This document shows positions 38,397 to 43,747 of a stretch of DNA of 43,747 nt, in pieces (position 1 is the first letter of the stretch; each line of letters starts with the position of its first letter). The translations under genes were made by a program, and so were the position numbers. Source of the stretch: Marinobacterium sp. (GTDB lineage: Bacteria; Pseudomonadota; Gammaproteobacteria; Pseudomonadales; Balneatricaceae); assembly GCA_025800125.1 (NCBI GenBank), contig JAOXSF010000190.1, positions 1-43,747 of the forward strand, in the 5' to 3' direction. The notes under the pieces were generated by a model that saw nothing but the letters and a program-made list of their open reading frames with translations, was not told the origin of the DNA and did not search any database.

Positions 38397-38987
38397 GTGC
38401 CTAACGAGAGCCAAGCAGAAATCGATAAGCAGCTGGTACTGCGAGTGCAGTCTGGCGACAAACGGGCTTTCGATCTGCTGGTCAAGAAGTACCAGCATAA
38501 GATCATTGGTCTGGTCGGACGTTATGTTTACGACCATCATGAAGCCCTGGATGTAACACAGGAAGCGTTTATCAAAGCGTATCGTGCCTTACCGAATTTT
38601 CGCGGAGACAGTGCGTTCTATACGTGGCTGTACAGAATTGCGATCAATACGGCAAAAAACCATTTGGTGGCGAGAGGTAGGCGTCCACCTGATGTGGATG
38701 TTGATGCAGAAGATGCTCAGCACTTTGAGAGTGCGACTGATTTGAAGGACATCGCTTCACCGGAAGCTCAGCTTTATCGGGATGAGCTTCAGCAGGTTGT
38801 ACGCAAAACGCTGGACCGCTTACCGGAAGACTTACGTGTCGCGTTGACGCTTCGTGAGTTTGAAGGGTTGAGCTATGAAGATATCGCTCAGGTTATGGAT
38901 TGTCCGGTCGGAACCGTTCGTTCCAGGATTTTCCGTGCTCGAGAAGCGATCGATAAAGAGATAGTGCCCTTGATGGCATTACGTTGA
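38397..38987 (+). CDS. rpoE: RNA polymerase sigma-E factor (RpoE/AlgU)
   Basis: RpoE is the ECF sigma factor for envelope stress. The 196-residue protein has region 2 (DKRAFDLLVKKYQHKIIGLVGRYV, ALDVTQEAFIKAYRALPNFRGDSAFYTWLYRIAINTAKN) and region 4 (LPEDLRVALTLREFEGLSYEDIAQVMDCPVGTVRSRIFRAREAI) with the DNA-recognition helix, nearly identical in pattern to E. coli RpoE and AlgU. Start is GTG 38397, with AAGGA 6 nt upstream. The anti-sigma gene follows after 68 bp. Confidence 0.98.
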   Translation: MPNESQAEIDKQLVLRVQSGDKRAFDLLVKKYQHKIIGLVGRYVYDHHEALDVTQEAFIKAYRALPNFRGDSAFYTWLYRIAINTAKNHLVARGRRPPDVDVDAEDAQHFESATDLKDIASPEAQLYRDELQQVVRKTLDRLPEDLRVALTLREFEGLSYEDIAQVMDCPVGTVRSRIFRAREAIDKEIVPLMALR

Positions 38988-39055
38988 TAAGCCTGTTTAT
39001 ACAGGTTCTGGGACCATTGAATAACAGATTGGGAAATGCATCGAGGTATGGCCTG

Positions 39056-39937
39056 ATGAATGAGCATACAGCTGAAAACATGTCTGCCATGATGGATGGT
39101 GAGGCAGGTGAGTTTGAGCTGCGTCGCAGTCTTGAGCAGCTTGAGCAGTCACCTGAAATGGCAGAGCGCTGGCGGCGCTATCATGTAGCCCGTTCCGCTA
39201 TGAGGGGCGAGCCGGTAAATATGGCTGAGGTTGACATCAGCGCGTCAGTGATGGGCGCACTGGAAAATGAACCCACTTATAATCTTTCTTCTGGTGATGG
39301 CCAGGAAGTGTCCAGCCAGAAGCCTGCCGCTGAGCCGCCTCAGCAGGCTCCTCGGGTGGATAAAAACTCCCTGTGGAAACCAATGGCCAGTATGGCTATT
39401 GCAGCATCGGTGACTGCAATGGTTATCCTGGGGGTGCAGAATCAGGGAGGGGATACAGCAACGAACGTGGCTTCTTCACAGCCTCAGTACAGCCTGCCTG
39501 CAACCACGACAGCAAATGATGATCTGGTAAGAGCGCAGTTTGGTGATCGTAGTAACCTGACTCAACCAGCGGGCGATGAAGCCGATGTGATTCGTCTGTC
39601 ACAGGGGCTGGAGCGCTATATTGAGCAGCACCGTTATCTGCTGTCTTCTGGTCAGCCACAGTGGCAGGCTGACTGGTTACCAGATGGTTTCAGTAATGTG
39701 CGCCATGAGGTGACACCTGGCGGCGGCGAGATGATGATGTTCTCTGACGGAAAAAAAGCAGTATCTGTCTGCATCGAAGATTTCGGTCGTCAGTCTGTAC
39801 CTGAAGGCGTAGCTCAGGCAGAGGGCATGATTGCGGTGGGTAAGCGTCAGGGCGACAAATTTATTACTGTTGTTGGAGAGGTGCCGCTGGTGATGGCTGA
39901 GCGCATTGCTGCATCGGTTTCTACGCTGAAACAGTAG
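39056..39937 (+). CDS. rseA: Anti-sigma-E factor fused to RseB C-terminal domain
   Basis: The 293-residue protein combines two partners of the RpoE switch. Residues 1-75 match the RseA/MucA cytoplasmic sigma-binding domain (MSAMMDGE..., WRRYHVARSAMRGE, VMGALENEP). A membrane helix follows at about 108-127. The periplasmic part has a linker with an RseA-type helix (LSQGLERYIEQHRYL, 181-195), then residues 203-293 match the C-terminal domain of RseB/MucB: WLPDGF, FSDGKKAVSVCIEDFG, ITVVGEVPLVMAERIAASV. The RseB N-terminal LolA-like lipid-sensing domain is absent, and no rseB gene lies between this and rseC. RseA/MucA alone is about 195-215 residues. ATG 39056 has GAGG 9 nt upstream; a TTG overlapping the rpoE stop is less likely. 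Confidence 0.85.
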   Translation: MNEHTAENMSAMMDGEAGEFELRRSLEQLEQSPEMAERWRRYHVARSAMRGEPVNMAEVDISASVMGALENEPTYNLSSGDGQEVSSQKPAAEPPQQAPRVDKNSLWKPMASMAIAASVTAMVILGVQNQGGDTATNVASSQPQYSLPATTTANDDLVRAQFGDRSNLTQPAGDEADVIRLSQGLERYIEQHRYLLSSGQPQWQADWLPDGFSNVRHEVTPGGGEMMMFSDGKKAVSVCIEDFGRQSVPEGVAQAEGMIAVGKRQGDKFITVVGEVPLVMAERIAASVSTLKQ

Positions 39938-39959
39938 CTTTGTATCAGTAGCTTTGTAT
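39932..39959. repeat. 14-bp tandem duplication at the anti-sigma stop codon
   Basis: cagtagctttgtat occurs twice in direct contact (39932-39945, 39946-39959), followed by cagtg. The first copy contains the TAG stop codon of the anti-sigma gene, so the duplication happened at the gene end without changing the protein. Confidence 0.88.
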
Positions 39960-40022
39960 CAGTGTAAACAGAGGCTTCTGTGCTGAAATAGTTGCTTGCT
40001 GTATCTGCTTTGGGCTCGTGCT

Positions 40023-40090
40023 GGCTGCATGGTCGTAGCGACGTCACGATAGTAACGACGTCATGATAGTAACGACTGCATGGCAGTAAC
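40023..40090. repeat. 17-bp degenerate tandem repeat, four units
   Basis: Four consecutive 17-bp units end in -agtaac or close variants: 40023-40039 (most diverged), gacgtcacgatagtaac (40040-40056), gacgtcatgatagtaac (40057-40073) and gactgcatggcagtaac (40074-40090). Units 2 and 3 differ at one base. The array sits between the anti-sigma gene and rseC, where rseB would be expected. Confidence 0.8.
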
Positions 40091-40214
40091 AGCTTTGTTC
40101 CTGGCAGGTATGGAAATATTTCTAGTCACCATTTTGCAAAGTCGAGAGCCTTTGCGGGTAGGGATTTTTACAGAATCGCTTGTATTGGCAAGCTTGTTTG
40201 TCGAGAAAATGTGC

Positions 40215-40649
40215 ATGATAGAAGAGCATGGCACCGTGGTTGAAGTTGACCATGAAGGTGTCTGGATTGAGGTGCAAAAACAGAGCGCCTGTGCCAGTTG
40301 TAATGCGCGAGCCGGTTGTGGCCAGCGCTTACTGGCTGAGCGTAGTGCGGGCCAGCAAGTCGTTATTTGTGTCGAGAACCCCCAGCAGCTGGTGGTTGCT
40401 GTTGATGATGCTGTTGTTGTTGGTATTGCTGAAGGGGCTTTTGTAAAAGCTTCGCTGGCGCTCTATCTCCTGCCGTTATTGCTTCTGTTTCTTGGTGCCG
40501 GGCTTGCTGATATGTTGTTGCTGGGAGAGGGGGTGACTGCCTTAGCGGGTATGCTGGGTCTGTTATCCGGGTTGGGGGTTGTACGGCTGGTGTCTCATCG
40601 TTGGCAGCGTGCCCGTGAATATCATCCCGTGTTAATGCGATTAGCCTGA
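40215..40649 (+). CDS. rseC: RseC/MucC family sigma-E regulatory protein
   Basis: RseC is an inner-membrane protein of the RpoE locus, a positive modulator of sigma-E output and linked in other bacteria to Rnf/Rsx-type redox functions. The 144-residue product has a cytoplasmic N-part with the conserved cysteines (SACASCNARAGCGQ, about residues 26-39) and two membrane helices (about 80-100 and 105-125), then a basic tail. ATG 40215 gives the family start MIEEHGTVVEV; the frame is open 45 codons further upstream through repeat DNA without homology. Confidence 0.93.
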   Translation: MIEEHGTVVEVDHEGVWIEVQKQSACASCNARAGCGQRLLAERSAGQQVVICVENPQQLVVAVDDAVVVGIAEGAFVKASLALYLLPLLLLFLGAGLADMLLLGEGVTALAGMLGLLSGLGVVRLVSHRWQRAREYHPVLMRLA

Positions 40650-40699
40650 GTCAAACGCAAGGGTTTGTGGCGGCTGGTTAAATATGACAGCTTTGTAAG

Positions 40700-40727
40700 T
40701 TGTACTGCGGTAAAGCGCCCTTATTAT
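40700..40727 (+). promoter_or_regulatory. Candidate sigma-70 promoter of mucD/degP
   Basis: TTGTAC (40700-40705), 16 bp, TATTAT (40722-40727), 65 bp before the protease start. Four of six bases match in the -35 and five of six in the -10. This would let the protease be made independently of the upstream rpoE transcript. Confidence 0.4.
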
Positions 40728-40792
40728 TTTCTCTATGATACATAGCCTGTTGTTAGCAGGTGTTCAGAGAAAACCTGAGAGAGAACCCCGTT

Positions 40793-42205
40793 ATGCAGAC
40801 GATCAGAATGACTCTGGGGCTGGCCGCGTTACTGCTGTGCAGCACCCTGGTGCAGGCCGCCGGTCTGCCCGAGTTTCGAACCCTGGTGAAGGAAGCGTCA
40901 CCTGCGGTTGTAAATATCAGTACGGTGCAGAAGCCGTCACAACAGCGTGATTCTCAGTTGCAGAGTCCGTTTCAGGGGCCTGAATTTGAGCAGATGCCGG
41001 AGATCTTCCGCCATTTCTTTCGTGGACAGATTGACCCACGCCAACAGCGTCCACGCAAAGCGCCCCGGTCACTGGGGTCTGGTTTTATCATTTCCCGTGA
41101 CGGTTATGTGCTGACTAATCATCACGTTATTGATGGTGCAGCAGAAGTGGTTGTACGTCTGTCTGATCGTCGTGAGCTGATAGCAGAGGTGATTGGTTCT
41201 GATAAGCGTACTGATATGGCACTGTTAAAAGTCAAGGCGAATGATCTGCCAACCGTTGAGCTGGGTAGTTCTGACCGGCTGGAAGTTGGTGAATGGGTAC
41301 TGGCGATTGGCTCGCCGTTTGGCTTTGATCACTCGGTAACTGCCGGTATTGTCAGTGCTAAAGAGCGTGCGTTGGCGAATGAAACCTACGTACCCTTTAT
41401 CCAGACTGATGTGGCGATCAACCCGGGTAATTCTGGAGGGCCATTGTTTAACCTGGACGGTAAAGTCGTAGGGATAAACTCTCAGATCTATACTCGCTCC
41501 GGTGGCTTCATGGGGTTGTCTTTTGCAATCCCGATTGATGTAGCAATGGAAGTGGCTGATCAGCTGAAAGAGCAGGGTTATGTGCGTCGTGGCTGGTTGG
41601 GTGTGATTATTCAGGAAGTGAATAAGGATCTGGCAGAGTCTTTCGGTCTTGACCGTCCTGCCGGAGCACTAGTTGCGCGTGTATTGCCAGGAAGCCCTGC
41701 GCAGGATGGCGGCTTGCGTGAAGGTGATGTAATCACGGGCTTTAATGGTCGTGACATTATTCTGTCATCAGATTTACCTCACATGGTTGGCCGAGTGCGT
41801 CCGGGCAATGTAGCAAACCTGAACATTGTTCGTGGTGGCAAAAAGCAGCTGGTGCGCTTGGAAATTGGTGAATTGCCAGAGAATGGCATTGCGCAAAGAA
41901 GAGGATCGCCTGAGGCGTCCAGTACCGCTAATCGATTGGGGATTGAGGTAGCACCACTGACGCGTGCTCTGCGTGATCAGTGGGATGTGCAGACTGGTGT
42001 TGTCGTTGAGCGTGTTGAGCGTGGTGTGGGGGCAGAGGCTGGCCTGGTTGCTGGTGATATTATCACTATGATGCATGGGCAGCGGATTGATTCCATGGCT
42101 GATTTTCGTCAGGTTGTGAAGTCGCTGCCCACCAGGCGTGCAATCCCGTTGCGGGTTATTCGGCGAGGAAGCCCACTCTTTATACCGCTGAAACTGGTCA
42201 ACTGA
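40793..42205 (+). CDS. mucD: Periplasmic serine protease DegP/MucD
   Basis: DegP-like HtrA protease/chaperone that degrades misfolded envelope proteins and dampens AlgU signalling. The 470-residue precursor has a signal peptide (about 1-22, cut near VQA-AGLPE), a trypsin-like domain with His in LTNHHVID, Asp in KRTDMALLKV and Ser in NPGNSGGPLF, and two PDZ domains (about 250-345 and 375-465). ATG 40793 starts at the signal peptide; an upstream in-frame start (MFRENLRENP) is not supported. The gene sits between rseC and lepA, as mucD does in Pseudomonas. Confidence 0.96.
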   Translation: MQTIRMTLGLAALLLCSTLVQAAGLPEFRTLVKEASPAVVNISTVQKPSQQRDSQLQSPFQGPEFEQMPEIFRHFFRGQIDPRQQRPRKAPRSLGSGFIISRDGYVLTNHHVIDGAAEVVVRLSDRRELIAEVIGSDKRTDMALLKVKANDLPTVELGSSDRLEVGEWVLAIGSPFGFDHSVTAGIVSAKERALANETYVPFIQTDVAINPGNSGGPLFNLDGKVVGINSQIYTRSGGFMGLSFAIPIDVAMEVADQLKEQGYVRRGWLGVIIQEVNKDLAESFGLDRPAGALVARVLPGSPAQDGGLREGDVITGFNGRDIILSSDLPHMVGRVRPGNVANLNIVRGGKKQLVRLEIGELPENGIAQRRGSPEASSTANRLGIEVAPLTRALRDQWDVQTGVVVERVERGVGAEAGLVAGDIITMMHGQRIDSMADFRQVVKSLPTRRAIPLRVIRRGSPLFIPLKLVN

Positions 42206-42388
42206 TCAGGCACCTGTTAATTCTATGTCATGTGTTGAGGCAGCTCGTAGCCAGTTCTTCCTGAGCTTTTTCGGGCTGCCCACTTTGTTTTTCCATCACT
42301 TCAGCACCGCTTGAGTCGTAGCCCTTATCGGGTGAATGGGGTACACTTCGGCCTCAAAATTTTATGTACAGCAGATGGTAGTGAACCC

Positions 42389-43747
42389 GTGAGCACGCTT
42401 GATCACATTCGGAACTTTTCCATTATCGCCCATATCGACCACGGCAAATCCACACTGGCTGACCGCTTCATCCAGGTGTGTGGTGGTCTGTCGGAACGTG
42501 AGATGGCCGCCCAGGTACTTGATTCCATGGACCTGGAGCGTGAACGTGGTATCACCATCAAGGCGCAGAGTGTAACGCTGGATTATAAGGCTAAAGATGG
42601 TAATACCTATCAGCTGAACTTCATTGATACACCGGGACACGTTGACTTCTCTTATGAAGTATCTCGTTCTCTGGCTGCATGTGAAGGTGCGTTGCTGGTG
42701 GTCGATGCTGCTCAGGGTGTTGAAGCTCAATCTGTGGCTAACTGTTATACCGCGCTGGAGCAGGGTCTTGAGGTATTGCCGGTTCTGAACAAGATGGACC
42801 TGCCCCAGGCCGAGCCTGAGCGTGTGCGTACTGAAATTGAAGAAGTGATTGGTATCGAAGCTGATGAAGCGGTGCCATGTTCTGCCAAGAGTGGTCTGGG
42901 CATCGACGAGGTGCTGGAATACCTGGTGGCGAAGGTTCCAGCTCCTGAAGGTGACCCTGAAGCACCGTTGCAGGCACTGATTATCGACTCCTGGTTTGAT
43001 AACTACCTGGGCGTTGTGTCGCTGGTTCGTGTCAAGCAGGGTACGCTGCGTAAGAAAGACAAGATTGTGGTGAAATCCACAGGCCAGAACTACGGTATTG
43101 ATTCTGTTGGTATCTTTACGCCAAAACGCCATGAGACCGGCATCCTGAAGGCAGGTGAAGTAGGTTTTGTGGTTGCGGGCATCAAGGACATCCACGGCGC
43201 GCCGGTGGGTGATACCCTGACCCACCTGAAAACTCAGGATGTGGATTCTCTGCCTGGCTTCCAGAAGGTGCAGCCGCAGGTTTACGCCGGTCTGTTCCCG
43301 ACCAGCTCTGATGATTATGAAGATTTCCGTGAAGCGCTAGACAAACTGACGCTGAACGATGCATCGCTGTTCTTTGAGCCTGAAACCTCCGACGCACTGG
43401 GCTTCGGTTTCCGTTGTGGTTTCCTGGGTATGCTGCATATGGAGATCATCCAGGAGCGTCTGGAGCGTGAGTACAATCTGGATCTGGTAACTACGGCACC
43501 AACTGTAGTGTATGAGCTGGAACTCAATAATGGTGATGTGAGCCATATCGACAGCCCGTCCAAGCTGCCTGATCCTGGTTCCATCCGCGAGATGCGCGAG
43601 CCGATTGTGGCGGCCAATATTCTGGTGCCACAGGATTATCTGGGTCAGGTTATCGGCCTTTGTGTCGAGAAGCGTGGTGTTCAGAAAAATATGAACTTTG
43701 TTGGTAATCAGGTACAGGTGACCTATGAGCTGCCAATGGCAGAGGTG
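42389..43747 (+). CDS. lepA: Elongation factor 4 LepA, partial
   Basis: LepA (EF4) is a ribosome-associated GTPase acting in initiation or back-translocation. The gene is cut by the window edge; 453 codons of about 600 are present, in frame to the last base. G motifs: [13 protein letters not shown] (G1), GITIKAQ (G2), DTPGHVDF (G3), NKMDLP (G4) and SAKSGLG (G5), then the domain II and III parts with [18 protein letters not shown] and [13 protein letters not shown]. Start is GTG 42389. The missing end holds the LepA-specific C-terminal domain. Confidence 0.97.
   Translation, partial: MSTLDHIRNFSIIAHIDHGKSTLADRFIQVCGGLSEREMAAQVLDSMDLERERGITIKAQSVTLDYKAKDGNTYQLNFIDTPGHVDFSYEVSRSLAACEGALLVVDAAQGVEAQSVANCYTALEQGLEVLPVLNKMDLPQAEPERVRTEIEEVIGIEADEAVPCSAKSGLGIDEVLEYLVAKVPAPEGDPEAPLQALIIDSWFDNYLGVVSLVRVKQGTLRKKDKIVVKSTGQNYGIDSVGIFTPKRHETGILKAGEVGFVVAGIKDIHGAPVGDTLTHLKTQDVDSLPGFQKVQPQVYAGLFPTSSDDYEDFREALDKLTLNDASLFFEPETSDALGFGFRCGFLGMLHMEIIQERLEREYNLDLVTTAPTVVYELELNNGDVSHIDSPSKLPDPGSIREMREPIVAANILVPQDYLGQVIGLCVEKRGVQKNMNFVGNQVQVTYELPMAEV

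Noticed and set aside
40080-40214. N-terminal extension of rseC from ATG 40080
   Set aside because: The extra 45 codons run through tandem-repeat DNA and lack RseC similarity; the family start is at 40215.
42362-43225. Minus-strand frame of 287 codons antisense to lepA
   Set aside because: Complementary to the GTPase domain of lepA; no ribosome binding site and low-complexity composition.

Overview
The window is a chromosomal segment of a gammaproteobacterium with roughly balanced base composition. It looks like a marine Oceanospirillales/Oceanospirillaceae-type organism; this placement is inferred from gene content and order, since no database could be searched. Gene order combines the Pseudomonas-type arrangement (gatCAB divergent from mreBCD-maf-rng-yhdP-nitrilase) with the gammaproteobacterial envelope cluster (yrbG-kdsD-kdsC-lptCAB-rpoN-hpf-ptsN-rapZ-ptsO, divergent from mlaFEDCB-ibaG-murA-hisG-hisD). 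After hisD it joins sdhE-ygfX, nadB and the rpoE (algU) stress locus, ending in a lepA cut by the window edge. No IS element, prophage, CRISPR array or rRNA was seen.

Layout. 1-480: a 9-bp tandem repeat, then an initiator tRNA with promoter and hairpin, then what looks like a damaged copy of the tRNA 3' half. 480-3200 (minus): msrA, a GNAT acetyltransferase and a degenerate, shortened aconitase-like protein. 3475-4385 (plus): a small conserved-looking protein and a periplasmic YceI protein. 4468-7776 (minus): gatCAB, for transamidation of Glu-tRNA(Gln)/Asp-tRNA(Asn). 8224-17795 (plus): cell shape (mreBCD), maf, RNase G, YhdP and a nitrilase-family amidase. 17798-28265 (minus): darP/yjgA, mgtE, the PTS-Ntr genes (ptsO, rapZ, ptsN), hpf, rpoN, LPS transport lptBAC, KDO synthesis kdsC/kdsD and a Ca2+/Na+ antiporter. 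28709-35540 (plus): the Mla phospholipid transport operon, ibaG, murA, hisG and hisD. 35636-38002: sdhE and ygfX (plus), then convergent nadB (minus). 38397-end (plus): rpoE, an rseA-rseB fusion, rseC, a DegP/MucD protease and partial lepA.

Much of the window serves envelope building and surveillance: MreBCD and MurA for the wall, KdsCD/LptABC for LPS, Mla and YhdP for phospholipid transport, and the RpoE branch for monitoring damage. The PTS-Ntr proteins, RapZ and RpoN connect this to nitrogen/carbon regulation.

The most unusual items are: (1) a membrane anti-sigma factor that carries the RseB C-terminal domain in the same chain, with no rseB gene and no lipid-binding RseB N-domain at the locus; (2) a 574-residue aconitase-like protein lacking the whole region that holds the Fe-S cysteines, next to msrA; (3) mreC, whose reading frame has a good Shine-Dalgarno but only an ATT (or GTC) codon at the expected start; (4) recurrent 8-20 bp tandem duplications in intergenic spaces; (5) absence of tldD and pmbA from their usual places.
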